Assembly (NCBI GenBank): GCA_023101885.1
Contig: JALPQD010000406.1
Span: forward strand, 1,798,001-1,862,000
From: Typhlomys cinereus
Lineage: Eukaryota > Chordata > Mammalia > Rodentia > Platacanthomyidae
Direction: 5' to 3'
Length of the DNA: 64,000 nt
The notes beneath the pieces are model-generated. The model searched no databases and had not been told where the DNA came from. It saw only the letters and a program-made list of their open reading frames with translations. Positions within the stretch are counted from its first letter, which is position 1; the number at the start of each line of letters is the position of its first letter. Shown here in pieces: positions 36,476 to 49,228 of the stretch. Position numbers and translations under genes: made by a program.

Positions 36476-37510
36476 TACCTACAGTAATTGCAAAGATTAT
36501 AAACAGGAGGGATGGAGAAGGAGGGCCCCACCAGAAACAAAGAGAGAGGGGACCATATTACAGCAGACAAAATAGTCCATCATCAAGGACTGCAAGTAAG
36601 GAGTGAGATATCTGGTTAAGTTCACAGACTTTTCTTCCTGATCATTTGCAACTGATGGGGTATGATCTCACCAGAAGGGGAGGGCATATAGGCTGCCAGA
36701 TAAAATAACCATTTTGCAAATGGGTGATTGACCCCTCTCTCACTGTGGTCTCCTACTTTTATTCCCTCTACCTTTGAATGTACTCTTAGAACAAGACTCT
36801 AATTTAACAGGTTTTTATCTCTGGCCAGGGGGTGACATTCAATACCCATCAGGATGGAGCCTGGGCATTGCAGGAGCAGCAAAACTAAAAAAAAAAAAAA
36901 AAAAAAATCAACAATCCATAATTCAGAACATCAGACACTCTATATCAACCACCAGGAACTAAAGCAGCCTAATCTCTCCCTATCCTGAAACTCAGGGAAA
37001 TTTGCAGAAGAGAGAGCGGTAAGATTGTAAGAGCACAAGGATGGAAGGAGTAATGATATGCAAGATACTCAACACAAGTTAGGGCTGAAGCAATCATAAT
37101 AGGACTTTGCATGACCTGCGCTATGTCCAACACATTATCGATCCCACAAAGTCTTGCATGGACTAAAGGCACTAGGATCCTTGGAGGCTAGGGACTGACA
37201 GTCACAGTAGTGTTCTTAAGCTTAAGGGGAACACAGGAAAGGGTTCTGGGAAATGCCCCTAGGACCTTGCACCTCATGGAAGAGGAGAACCCAGAGGAGA
37301 GTTTGGCATGCACATTAAAGGATGCTCAGGAATTGGAAGGGGGAGCCACTGAGGGGGAGGCACTGGGGAATGGGGAGGGAGTGAGGAGGGAAGGGGGGAG
37401 CAGGGGAGGGAGGGAGGGGACCGATATACCTGTTAAGTTTGTATGAGCGGAAATAATAATAAAAAAGTCAACATAAAAATGTAAACATACTTACAAAATA
37501 AAAAAAAAAG
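36476..37510 (+). other. L1 3' UTR with poly(A) run and G-rich tract
   Basis: About 1 kb. There is an internal A-run at 36887-36907, then the segment shared with the 16853 copy, then a purine tract at 37325-37424 with many G-runs of three or more (for example GGGGGGAGCAGGGGAGGGAG), capable of forming a G-quadruplex as known for L1 3' UTRs. It ends in CTGTTAAGTTTGTATGAGCG, AATAATAATAAAAAAG and a mixed A-rich tail. Confidence 0.88.
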
Positions 37511-37522
37511 GAAATTATTTGA

Positions 37523-39893
37523 AAGGTAAAAACAAAAGTTGAAAATGAAGTGTGGGATAATTGGATAATAAAGCAATTTATTCAAAAGTGAATGATTGGT
37601 TACAATGGGAATTTTCAAGTCCGTCAATGATGTATTTTTCTACTGAATTCTCCATTATCTTTACAAAGTGTTATAATCTATGAATATGTATATAAACATC
37701 AACAAATCATTCTATGAAGTAAAAGTTTATAAATTGTTAAAAAAGAAGTTGGAATAATAAATTTGAAAAATTTGAGAATAATTTAATTTCTCCTTCCAAC
37801 GAGAGAAAAATGGAGACTGATCATCTATTTGATTATATGAATTTTTACCATAATAAACATGTATTACTTTTATATTGAAGAACCAAAAGATATTTCACAT
37901 CTTTCACAGTGATAATATGTGATTTATAAATCTCTAGAGCATGCATATATAAAAACATAAAAAGTGAGATTGTTTTGATAATTCTTAACATATTAAACCA
38001 AACTTAACACATGATAAACTTGTTCAAATTAAAGATTTTATCACCATTTTGCATATTTATAAAAAAGTGAAATACACCAAAGTGATCTCTTTTCAACTCA
38101 TAAAAGCAATGGGATCTTAAATGTGTATAAGTCATTTGACCTCATAGGATGAATGAGAAGCAGAGTATTTGGTAATTCTGATCACCTGACAATACGTTAC
38201 CAACCACAACACTTAGCTTCTTTTAAAAATAAGGACTTTGTGCCTAGATGATTTTTCTGGAACATGCTGCAACACTTATTTTAAAAAAGGTATTTTTCCC
38301 CATTTCTTTTGGTCAACATTTACTTCTCATGGTCTTTTGTAGGAAATATCAGGAAACTCCTCCAAAGCATTTATAGCAGACCTAGCCATCCTTGATTTGA
38401 TTGAGCACTACTTTCAGTGGGCTACAAATTAGTTGGTAATATAAGCTGAGATGAGTTTTGGAGAATGTACTCCACCTTTAAATGTGGATATTTAGTCTTA
38501 CTACATGTATTACTGATATGCTGGAAGTAGGGTGGGGGATTGGGTAGTAGAGGATGAAAATAACATAGATTAATTTTATTTATGTGTAAAAATCTGAAAA
38601 GGTAATAATCACGATAAAAAATTCTAGAATTTTTTTTTATTTTTAAATACTTGGGGCTTACACATTCCATAGTTCAGACATACTAGTTAAGCTCTTCAAA
38701 TCTATATAAACTTCCACACATCTTCTTTGAATATTAACGTTCCAAGTGTCAGCTACATTTTGTAGCTTGTCCTTTAAGAGATCATTTGTTATGAAGAGGC
38801 TTGTGGTTTCTCATGAATACGCAGAATACATTTAACCTTCCAAGTCCAAATTTCTACTTTAACTGGAGACAATAACCATTTTTACGTTGGTGCAGTTGCT
38901 TTATTGAAGTTCCTGGGAAAACAAATGAGCAGTCAAGAGTTTATTCTTCTTTTTTTATTGATTCACATTAATGTGTATGGGAGTAACAGTGAAGAAGATG
39001 AGGAAAGAGATTGTGATGAAGCATATAATACACTGTGAAAAATCAGCTGCTCAACATGAACCCTGGAGAAAGGCATGCAGGTAAAAGCAGCAATGCCTCT
39101 ATGTAACTGGAGAACAAATATAGGCCTTTATTTATATTGCTCTATTAATAGCCGAAGGCAAAGATTATATTTCATTCTGTCAGGAGTTTAAGCCATTCCC
39201 TTCTTCACTTTGGGCTGTAGGTTCTTATCTCTCTCCATCTTTTTTAATTTTCTTTTTTCCTTTGCTTTTATTACTTATAACTCTCCAATTCCAGCTAGAA
39301 AAGTGATTTCAGATTAGATAATACTTTTTGATAGGGGAAAGAAATCTATCAAATGAGGAAAGCTTGAGAGCTCATTTTATATTGTAGTATTTCTTTAGAA
39401 ATTTTATCCACTCACTGCAGGTACTACTTGATTTTTCTTAGCTCATACATATTGATATTATCTCCCTTGTCCATAGCCCAAAACCTCAAAAGTAGTAAAA
39501 ATAAAAGTGAGACCTATAGTCACTGACTTTCCTTATCTTATACCAGAAACCCCAAGAAGCATCTTTTTCAAAAGTGTGTATGACTGGGATTTATATAATA
39601 TGGATAAACTTATTGTCTCTTAACTTAGCCAATATTCATGTAAATAAGCTCTCATACTAATTTGAATATTTAAAATGTTACAAACATTCCCGATTTTTCA
39701 CCAAAATTTAAATACAGCCAATATATATGTTTAGTTTTCATACTATTGCTTTTTGCTTTTGCTTCCATGGGAGTATATTTGGAAGGACACACCATAAATT
39801 ACCCACACTAGAAAACATTTGGATAGTTCTTTCTCACTATTTACAAATGAGCTTTTCCTTTTTGGTTTTCTAAAATTCAAATCTGTCTCTTAC
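37523..39893. other. AT-rich unique DNA
   Basis: No gene seen over 2.4 kb. A 12-bp palindrome, CACATTAATGTG, lies near 38965. No supportable repeat family. Confidence 0.6.
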
Positions 39894-39907
39894 AAATTTG
39901 ATTTAAG

Positions 39908-40182
39908 GGGCTGGAGTGATAGCTTAGAAGTTTAACTTCTGCCTCTTCCTCATAAGCAAAAGGAACTCAGATCCCAGATCCCATGTAAAAATGCCAGGAG
40001 AAGATGGCAGTGGTGTTCACTTCTGGCCATGATAGGCAAGGGCTAGGAAATGTCAGCACAAATGCGAAAAGGAAATAGACCAATCTAGGATGATTCCTGA
40101 AAAGGAATCTGAAAAGATCACTCTTGGACCTTCACAAGCACACACACACTGCTCTCTCTCATTCCTCTCTCTCACTCTCAGC
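39908..40182 (+). mobile_element. Older subfamily of the unrecognised tRNA SINE, diverged
   Basis: A GGGCTGGAGTGATAGCTTAG head (A box mutated), AACTCAGATCCCAGATCCCA, TGTAAAAATGCCAGGAG, a body collinear with the copy at 62387, and a CA/CT-rich tail. It is flanked by AAATTTGATTTAAG (39894-39907) and AAATTTGACTTAAG (40183-40196), 13 of 14 identical. Confidence 0.85.
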
Positions 40183-40196
40183 AAATTTGACTTAAG

Positions 40197-41521
40197 ATTT
40201 CATAATCTTTCTGTAATACTGATGAAATGTCCAGTTTCCTTAGCATGCCCTACAGATTACATTTTCATGGTTCTTAACACATCTATGCCAAGTCCACAAG
40301 TATAAGTGGCCTCAGTAACACTAGACAGAAGAAATTTGGCATATGTTTGCCCTCTATAGAGATTATTTCCTCCCCCTTCCTAATTTCTCCTTCTGGGAGA
40401 ATTTTTTTTATTTTTATTATCTCACTATTTCAGTACTATTTTAAGAACCAACACAAAAATCAACTAAACTTGGAAGTCTTCTGCTAATCTCCATGAAACA
40501 GAGTTCATCAAGTTTTCCTGAGGTTCCTAGAATTCACTGTTTTTTTTTAAATAATTCTACATGCTATAATTATTTGCTTGTAAGTACGCCTCCTGATTAG
40601 GTACCAGACCCTCCTGCCTCTGTTGATGTTTGTTTCGTTGCTGAGAAGAATACTGGCTGAGAATGGACTCTTAAAGCCTCACCACACTATGCCCAGTCTC
40701 TCCCTTCTCCCACACTCAGTTTTACTGTGTCTACATAATCACTGCAAAATGTGATTTAATATTTTATGATAGTTATTAACAAAAATGAGCTTTGGGCAGT
40801 TTTTGACTCAGTGTTTTCAAACTTGAAATCATTGGTATCAAAATATAATTTATTCACTTATGACTTGATCTATGTCATTTTTCTGAAGTCTGGCCTTGAT
40901 AAAAGATGATAACCATAACATCAAGAAGAAGAGTTGACATCCTACTTTGTGTATGTAAAAATAAAAGTCAAGTCAACTATTTTTTTTACTCAGTAATTAA
41001 ATTCCCAAATCTTAAATGCATTTAAATTCACAGATAATCTTCTTTTTTCAGGACTGTCAGCCCTCTTTTCTACATTCCTAACTTTTCTTCTTTGGTAAAT
41101 TAAATGGACATGCTGTTTAAATCTTTACTTGACATTTCTTCGTATTAATTGTTATGAATGCTTGCATTTGAACAAGAAAAGGTTTTTGAAATACCCATCC
41201 TTAAATAAAACCTAGCTAAATATACCTTATAATAAAAAATGGTTTAAATAGGGTAACCAAGCTTATGGAATATCTTATAAAACCATTATCTTTGTGTTTT
41301 AGCATCAGCATTTAATTAGTCCAGGAATAAGCACAAACCATTAAAAGGCAAGTTTAGTAATGAAATGGTATAATTAAGGCAGTATATAATACTGATTCCA
41401 GCAAAATAATGCAAAGAAAGTATAGTAGACTATTTCTTTTTGATTTCATTAGCCTACAGCAATGACATATCAAAAGTGGTAATTCAAAAAAACTGAAAAA
41501 ATTCAATGCAAGTTCAAGTAT
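40197..41521. other. AT-rich unique DNA
   Basis: No gene or repeat recognised. Confidence 0.6.
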
Positions 41522-41600
41522 AGGGAAAGGACTATATCACTCAGTGATACAGTACTTCAGAACATGTAGGAGGTGCTAGGTTTGATAGCACTGAGACAGC
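41522..41600 (+). mobile_element. ID-like SINE (tRNA-Ala/BC1 type), diverged
   Basis: The order matches the ID core: ATCACTCAGTGATACAGTAC (A-box part, compare GTAGCTCAGTGGTAGAG), AACATGTAGGAGGTGCTAGG, and GTTTGATAGCACTGAGAC (B-box part, compare GGTTCAATCCCCAGCAC). No clear A-tail. Confidence 0.65.
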
Positions 41601-42199
41601 ACTGACTAATCAATATTATATATTTTGAGATTTTGCAGATACAGTCATGCAATTTCTGATAGCTCTTTAATTATCTGTCTTTAGGGAAATACATACTTAC
41701 AATAAAATATTGACTTTACTATAACCCAAAGAACCATAAAAGTACCATAATACAATGGAAATTTGTTTGTAAAAAATAATACACACACTTCAAACTTTGA
41801 TAAATTATGGCCTGTATAGTAAAGAATCTCAGACTATTTTAGTGCAAGGCCCAATATTACAAAAATAAAATATATAGGCATCAAACATCAATGAGTGGTA
41901 TTTTAATGACAGCAATAGGATTCTAGATCCCCAGAATAAGTAACTCTGATTCCCAAGCAATGCCCAAATTCAGATCAATCTGTCTATATCTGCATTAAAT
42001 AGTGTTGTTTTTTGACAAAAGAGTGAAGGATCTTTTTTTTCCTCACCTGCAGATAGATAAATGAACCCACTTTCCATAAGAATGTATTCTCTCAAAAGAG
42101 TTATGAGAATTCCAGCTGCCTCAGGCCACTTCTGAGCCTTAGGGTCCAGCTAGCTGGTGGAAAATAGCTGACATAAGGCTCTAGCCAAAGCTTAAAAAA
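41601..42199. other. AT-rich unique DNA
   Basis: Nothing recognised. An A-run lies at about 42193-42210 at the edge of the next block. Confidence 0.55.
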
Positions 42200-43320
42200 A
42201 AAAAAAAAAAACTAGCACAAGGCAGCTCCTGTCAGTGCCACCGTGCTTGATCTGAAAAGACACGGAGAAATTCAAATTCCAGAGCTGTCAGCCTGCAAAC
42301 TTTCAGCAGAAAGAAAAGCCTCACTTTCCCAATGTAAACAAGGACAGTGAAGGTCTTGCTATCTGAAGATATCAGCATGCGGGAAGCGCTCCAGCAACTC
42401 CCAGGCTCTGAGGCAGGGGCACCCCCTGTGCCCCACGGTGAGACCGAGCCTCCCTCCGAGACTCGTGGCCCTGTCTTCTTTCTGCTAAGCACTTTACCTG
42501 TGATACTGATGGCAGATGTTTCAAAAGACAGAAACAGAGGCCTGCCTCCTCAGAAGCAACTGCAGCCTCTTTGAAAGAAGCCGTTTGGCATTTGCAGGGG
42601 ATAGGTCGTTTCTTTACACCTCTGAGGAAGGGAGATAACAGTAATAGGAAGGAACCAGGCAGGAAAAGCTACACTTCCTAGATGCTGAAAGGAAGCCACA
42701 AACACAGCTGCAAAGCTGGCGCTCCAGCCCTGCGCTCATTGATCCCACTTCAGTGCATGGACTTGCCTCTGCCCTGAGCTGGTCTTCCAACTGGAGACAG
42801 CTGACTTTGACCTGCTGGGTCTGTTAGGCATCTTGGAAGTTGCAGAAAAGAGATGTAACCAGGGCCGGAGGGAGAGAGAGAACGCGAAAATCACCCAGAT
42901 GCACTTGAAAGATGGCACTCTTGTGACCCAAGGAAGGATAATACTGGGTTAAGTGCTGGTCTCTGAGTTCACCCAACATAAATATCCATGCCAAGGCAAT
43001 CACATGGAGAGCCCTTGGGAGACTGGGGTGATAAATCAGAACTTGGAAGGGAGCCTCCAAAATGATGGTGATTGTGAGCCTGAGGAACTGATTGAGTCCG
43101 CGATCAGAAACTTTCCCCCATCAGAACGCGGAGAAATATTTTGCCACGCATTATCTGAAAGAGCCGCCTTGTTACAGACATCCCTATTCAATTATTTATA
43201 TATCCGCTTTCTGGTAAATCTCATCAGATTCTCTCTCCTTTCTAAATGTCACGAGTTTTACTCTGGCACTGGCACCGATGTTAACATTTGAAGGGGGGAA
43301 AGGTTGTACTTAAGTTTAAT
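42200..43320. other. Candidate conserved non-coding block
   Basis: About 1.1 kb of clearly higher GC and CpG than its surroundings, with no recognisable repeat. It holds isolated CpGs in contexts such as GAGTCCGCGATCAGAAAC (about 43095) and GAACGCGGAGAAATATTTTG (about 43125), and a homeobox-like CAATTATTTAT near 43189. Open frames of 75-112 codons on both strands overlap one another without codon pattern or family similarity, so I do not call a gene. It could be an enhancer cluster or the first exon of a non-coding RNA. Confidence 0.4.
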
Positions 43321-45210
43321 AGATTTCATATTTAATAATGTAGTCAATAAAGTCTACCCACTTAATCAGTCAAAGGCTATTCCACTCTGGACACTAAATG
43401 CCTCCAACGAACCATTACGTACAACTCACACATTGTGTGCAATTCTTAACAAAAGAGCAACATATTTTCCCAGAGTCCTGTGTATCTATAAATGAATAAA
43501 ATAGCCCCGATTGTAAATGAGTGAACAGGGATGACTGAGCTTTAGGCAGTGCCATTGATAAGGCACAGAACAGGGACTAGAAATCATTCTGATCTGTGAA
43601 AATGTGAAAGATTTAAGTCCTTGTCTGGAAAACATGTTGAGCACTTTTATCTCCTCTGCTTTCTCTCTTTCAACCCTTATTTTTTTTTTTATATAAGGAG
43701 CTGTGACAAAGAAAGAAATCAAAAGACTATATGAATTCCACACTCTGCCTTTTGTGTATCAAACTGCAAGTTGTAGTAGTTATTACCCAAATGGCATTAG
43801 CAAGTGCATGACTCTGAACATTAAGAGATCCCGGCAGCTGTTTAAAAGTGTCCTCAAACGTCAATTATCCATTTCTGAAAATGTATAGAGTTGCTCCAAA
43901 GGACTTCTATGAAAAAAGAAACAGTGCTGAAATCTTCATCCAGGAAAGCTTTGCTTCGGTTGCAGTGATGTGGGTGAGCAGGTGTTGAGCTGTAAAGCAT
44001 ACTATGTCTAGCAATTTTGAGAATAAGAAAGGAAAAAAAAGTACTCTCCTCTGCTCAGGGAATACATCTTCCCCTGCTACAGGAAAATGGAAATTTAAAT
44101 CTCTGTATCACTGGCTGTCAGGGAATGTCTGTCTTCTTCTGTGTCTTGGATAGTGTGCACCAGCATGGCTGTTAAATATACATCTCTTCCTTGAAATTTT
44201 GTATTCTTAAATCTCTTTCACTCTTCTTAGCTTTGACTTATGCTAGTATGAAGAAAATTAGCTGTTTATTCTTGTTCCTGACTGTTTTGAACAGTCTGAA
44301 ATGTGAAAAACTAAGGAAATGATGTCTAATTTTAAATTTCCCAAGTTACTATACTTCAATTGAGGGTTCTGTTCTGAAAGAGAAGCTAACTGGATGTGTT
44401 CATTCATATTTAATATACATTTTATTTTCTTATTTTAGTTTTCCCTTTATTTATAAGCATGTCCTAGGAGAAAGAATGATTGCAAGCGAATGCATTCTGA
44501 AAAATAATTGGGAAAGGAAGCTAAACAGTGACATAATTATGATACATTTTCGTTCATGAGGAAAATATGTTTATTACTGATAGTCTACCACATGTAAGTG
44601 GCTAATCTACATATTATTCATTTGAAACAATGGATTCTGAAAAGTCACATTCTCTAAGACAAGAGGCATTATATCAGTAGAAGTTGTCAGCATCATTCAA
44701 ATATGTAAACATTCCTTCTTGCAGGGTAATTAACTTGGATCTTGGGACTCAGAGATTTAAAAACAAAACAAAAAAAAGAACAAAAAAAAAAGCTTTAAAA
44801 ACCAGTGACATAAGAACTTACATTCTAAATCTGCCTCTAGTCTCTCTGCCTGTGAAAACTTCAGAATGTTATTTTAAACTCTCTAAACTTTGCTCTATTC
44901 ATCCACAAGAAGATGGTATGAATAGTAACCAATTCTGGATTTTTTTAGGTTAATGTAGATGAGGCATGGACAGAAGTCTGTCTAACCAATCATAAATTAT
45001 CTTTGGGTCAAATTCTAGGAAATTAACTTAATAAGTTTCAATTGTCTGCACAAAATGCATAATTGAGCACATTCTGAAACTGATTTATTAGGATAACACA
45101 AAACTTTTTTAAAATTGTGATTTGAATTATGTGTCACACGAAGTTTCTCAGGAAATTCAGGCACTTTAAATATTGCGGGTGATCATATAGTAAGAAAATA
45201 TTTTCCTTTT
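43321..45210. other. Mostly AT-rich unique DNA
   Basis: No gene seen. A-rich patches lie at 44026-44041 and 44761-44791. The higher-complexity character of the preceding block fades by about 43,900. Confidence 0.5.
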
Positions 45211-45868
45211 CTTGTACATGTGTATGGATTGCATGCATGCACATATACATGAGTGTGTTTGCTTGTATATGGTTTTGTGTGTGCATGCACACAATTGTAC
45301 TTGACAGTGTGTGTCTGTGGAAGACCAAAGATGATGGCAGGAATTGTTCTCAATTGTTCTTACACCCAACTGTCAAGAAACTGGGTTTCAGGGCTGGAAA
45401 GGTGGCTCAGGGGTTAAGCTTCTGCCTTGCAGGCAGAAGGTCCTGAGTTTGGATCCTAGACCCCACTTATAGATGCCAGGCGGAAGCAGAGGTGGCCTGC
45501 TTTTCTGGTCCTGGTAGGGCGGAGCCTGTGAATCCCAGGGCAGAGTAAACAAGGAGGAGGTGATAGGCGGTCCATGGTGTTTACCAAATTCGCCCGTGGT
45601 TCTACACACAAACACACACACACATACACACACATACATACACATGCGCGCACACACGTACAATTGAATAAATTAAAAAAAAAAAAAAACTGGGTCTCTA
45701 GTCTGACAGCCACTTTCTCTGAAGAATACCAGGCTCTGCCTTTCGAGGTTAGATTTAGAAGTGACCACCATAGCTGCCTGGTATTTTTACATGAAAACTT
45801 GGTATCCAAACTCAGGTTCTTTTACTTTTGAAGCAAAGGGTTTAAGAACTGAGCCAGCTCATCTGACC
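45211..45868 (-). mobile_element. B4 SINE split by a younger SINE
   Basis: The left part (45211-45390) is the GT-rich inverted 3' end plus the start of the inverted B1-like block. The right part (45687-45868) continues it (CTGACAGCCACTTTCTCTGA) and ends with AAACTCAGGTTCTTTTAC and ACTGAGCCAGCTCATCTGAC, the inverted tRNA-like head. The interruption is the plus-strand SINE at 45391-45686. Confidence 0.8.
45391..45686 (+). mobile_element. Young tRNA-derived SINE, copy D, nested in B4
   Basis: A GGGCTGGAAAGGTGGCTCAG head, an intact A-box core, GAGTTTGGATCC B box, the same GC-rich body as copy A, (CA)n, CAATTGAATAAATT and an A-run. An imperfect duplication of the host B4 is visible (AAACTGGGTTT at 45378-45388 and AAACTGGGTCT at 45687-45697). 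Confidence 0.92.
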
Positions 45869-48310
45869 AATAAGAAAATATTTTAAAGAGTTGAAAGAAA
45901 TCACAAAGTAATTTTAAATTCTATCTTTTCATGTAACATCATATTCTTATATCTTATATATTTGCTTATGATACAAACATTTTTGAGGTTCTTCATTTTA
46001 ATAGGGATTCATTTTCTGAAATTGCCTCCAGGTATCTTGGGTACCTCAGAAGGAGCAATAGTAAAACTAGGTGATTTGAATAAGACCAAATTTATTCAGA
46101 AATCTCTAGAGGTTCTGTTTCATTGTTGCATAACTCATGTTATTTCTAAAGTATGTAATAATGGGTGATGTTTTCTCAAATTCATATAATTGTATGTATC
46201 ACTTTCATTTATGAGACTTTAAAGTGTATGCATGCACTCATTTTGTCCACAATCAGCTTTGCCTTACATTCTTGACTGCTAAATTTCTCACTTGACTTAT
46301 CTCTCCCTGAAAACCATGTGGCTCCATTTGTAGTGTTCAGGTGGTCACATGCAGTACTTGTTTGTTGTCTCAGAAGTCAAACTAGGGAGCATCAATCTGA
46401 TACAACTGTGTTTCATTTCTGTGTCATTTTAAAAATGCACGTAAACTTTAAGGCTGGCCAATTTTGTGTAAAGAACAAGCAAAGAACACTGCTAGACAAC
46501 TAAGCTAATGACAAAATCCCAGCATGTGCCCAATTACTTTGTCATGGGAAACAGGACAACATACAACTTTAAGAGAACAAAAGCAAATAAGAGGGAGAAT
46601 AATACGGACTTTCTGCAGACAAAATGGAGTTCTCTGAGCCTAGCAATACTATTAATACTAATGGTTTCACTCTTCTGATGTATTTAGCGTCTTTCTTTTT
46701 GAAAATATTGCCCACGCAGTTTGGAAATATGACAGAACACTAAAATTAATTCATGAATATAATTAATTTGTGTTAAAGCTCATCAGAGGCACAGTAATAA
46801 ACAATGTGTTTATAATGATCAATGAACTGTCAAGTATCTAGATGCTGTTGCCTCAGAAGAGAATACTAATAATACATTGATAAGTCATTTAACCCCGTAA
46901 TGCTGGTATTCTATTATAAAGGGATTATGTACACTATATATGTTAACTTGTTCATTGCTGTTATAAATATTATTTACATGCTTATATATATAAGTTGCAA
47001 TGGTCTCCATGACCAGAAATGAAAATATGTCACCACCAGTGATATGTAGTGATCTTAAGTAATCAACTCTTTTGGAAATCTACCTACCATGTGGAATGTG
47101 TATTTTCAAAATGATTTGAAACAGAAATGTATGAGCCTAAGTATAATAAATTATATCCCTAAAATTTGCTATATCACTAATTTACTATGATCTTTACTTC
47201 AAAGAATGAATGCTCTTTGTTTAACTTTCCATGTCTTTAGTAAATAAAATATATATATTGAAAGGATGTATGGCAAACTGCTATACTACAATTTCTAAGA
47301 ATTTTTAAGCATTTCTTGCCATATCTCACCTTGAAAATATATACTATGTGGAGAAATATGATAACACATATACGTGAACATTATCATTTTATTATAGAGA
47401 CCCATACTGAATTTCTATTATCTTGGAAATTCAGCAAATCTAAGAATATATATATATATCTTATAGATTGTAATATAAAATCTGCAAATGTTTTCTTCTT
47501 GTTTCTAGGTGGCTTGCACAAATATCAAACTCTTCATGGTAAAGATCCATTCAGTTCTTAGGGTTCCTCTCTTGTATTCAACATTTGCATAGGCTGGATT
47601 ACAATGTAATTGTCTTTTGGAACCTGATGCTCTTGAACTCATGCGAAGAGCAAGTAAAGAGGTAAGTGATCATTTTCTTGTTAGTGGTAATATCTCAGTC
47701 TCTGAGGATCCATTGCAAAGTAATTGTTGCTCATGGTTGATCTTGCTTTAAGTGACTATCCCATTAAATTTATCAGTTTTTATGAAGGCATTTATCTAAT
47801 GATTATTAATGTTTTCACTGGTGATTTTTATGAATGCAGAGCCAAGAAACAATTTGTCTCAATAAGGGAAGCTTAAGACTGTAGAATGATATTTTGGCGT
47901 CTAAATATTTAAAATTACTAATTGCTTATCTCCAAGTAGACTTCTTCCATTTAACAGGCTTCAAGGTGTCTTGATGAATTAGCTAGTGTGTACCTTGTAT
48001 CTAATATTTTGATATAAAATTGTAGCATGCAAAAGTATTGCATGCAGGATGCATGCCAAGCTATCGTATTGCTTCCATTAAGGCTCTTCTTATGGTCAAG
48101 AAGTAATACTTTCAAGTCATTCATAATAGAAAAAAATGCAGGGAGGTAAAATTTAGAATATTGAGATCAGGATTTTACAATACTATCAAGTATCAATAGA
48201 TTCTTGGTGTGTGGGTTAATCAAACCTATATTCTCATGTATCCTAGACTAGTGTTTTATCATGGTCCCACAGCCTAGAGCTCTGTTATCAACTTTAAAAA
48301 ATTAAAAACT
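45869..48310. other. AT-rich unique DNA
   Basis: No gene seen over 2.4 kb. (TA)n-like short runs lie at 46982-46992 and 47447-47459. Confidence 0.55.
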
Positions 48311-48440
48311 CAAACTGGATAAGGTGATACAATCCTATAATATCCTAATGCTCAGGAGGCTCACTGACACAGGATATTTGAGGATGTAAATCATGCCTGT
48401 TTAAATAGCAGGATGCTGCCTGAAAAATTAAAGAAAAACT
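48311..48440 (+). mobile_element. B1-like SINE, strongly diverged
   Basis: CTGGATAAGGTGATACAATC, TAATGCTCAGGAGGCTCACT and AGCAGGATGCTGCCTGAAAA follow the order of B1 (GGTGGCGCACGCC, AATCCCAGCACTCGGGAGGC, CCCTGTCTCAAAA). Confidence 0.6.
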
Positions 48441-48548
48441 ACTTAGCTCACTTTTTCTTCTTTATAAAATTAAATATAGAATAGCTCCTGATCACTTAGT
48501 GAATGGGTTAACACAGAATTTCAAATCATTTTTCCCTGATTTCTTTGG

Positions 48549-48600
<52 letters not shown>
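48549..48600. repeat. (GT)n microsatellite
   Basis: About 26 uninterrupted TG units, so likely length-variable. Confidence 0.97.
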
Positions 48601-48603
<3 letters not shown>

Positions 48604-49228
48604 ATGCTAACATATATATGTAGAATGCTAACACATATTTGTTTAATTATCTAACATTGAAGTTGGCCTCTAAAGAGCTTTGCTAGACTGATTGGCTCTC
48701 ATAATACAAATGCCAAAGCATAATGAGAGATTAAAATTTCACTGATAAAATATGACATCTGACAGTAAATAATGGGTTCCTGAAACTGCTTCAAAAATAT
48801 AATATATAATACAAATTTATGATGACTAAATTCAGTACTAGCATATGAAGATAACAGTACAGTTGGGCAAATTAGGTAATTTCACCATGACAAAATACTA
48901 TAATCACTTTTATAATTATATTTATTTACAGGGTGAATTTCAAAGATTCTGACTGACTCATTTTAAGTCATTACCACTTTTGTAAAAATGATCATATATG
49001 ATTAAATAGAAAACCAGATTCATTTATAATTGTTGTTTGTTGTTTTTATGTTCTCTTGCAAGTGTATTTATGGAAATATCAACATACTTCCTTTTCTATA
49101 TTCCAATGTATATTGAAGGAATCTTAACCATATATAATAGAAATAAATTAAGAACTGTGAGGACAGAAATATGGATTATATTGTTTCTCTGTCAGAATAT
49201 TCTCAAAGAACATCAAGATATGATCTCA
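48601..49228. other. AT-rich unique DNA
   Basis: Nothing recognised. Confidence 0.55.

Larger units (their letters stand above)
31211..37510 (+). mobile_element. Full-length LINE-1 retrotransposon, inactive
   Basis: A complete L1 of about 6.3 kb: 5' UTR with tandem promoter units (31211-31632), decayed ORF1 (31633-32655), a 57-nt spacer, decayed ORF2 (32713-36475), a long 3' UTR with a G-rich purine tract, and an A-rich tail broken up by other bases. A perfect 12-bp target-site duplication marks it as one insertion. Both ORFs carry several frameshifts and stops, so it cannot encode its machinery, although the body is collinear with known mammalian L1 throughout. It lies in the same orientation as the two truncated L1 ends at 16.9 and 23.5 kb. 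Confidence 0.95.

Noticed and set aside
42232..43291. Frames of 60-112 codons on both strands
   Set aside because: Higher GC lengthens chance frames. They overlap mutually and show no recognisable domain.
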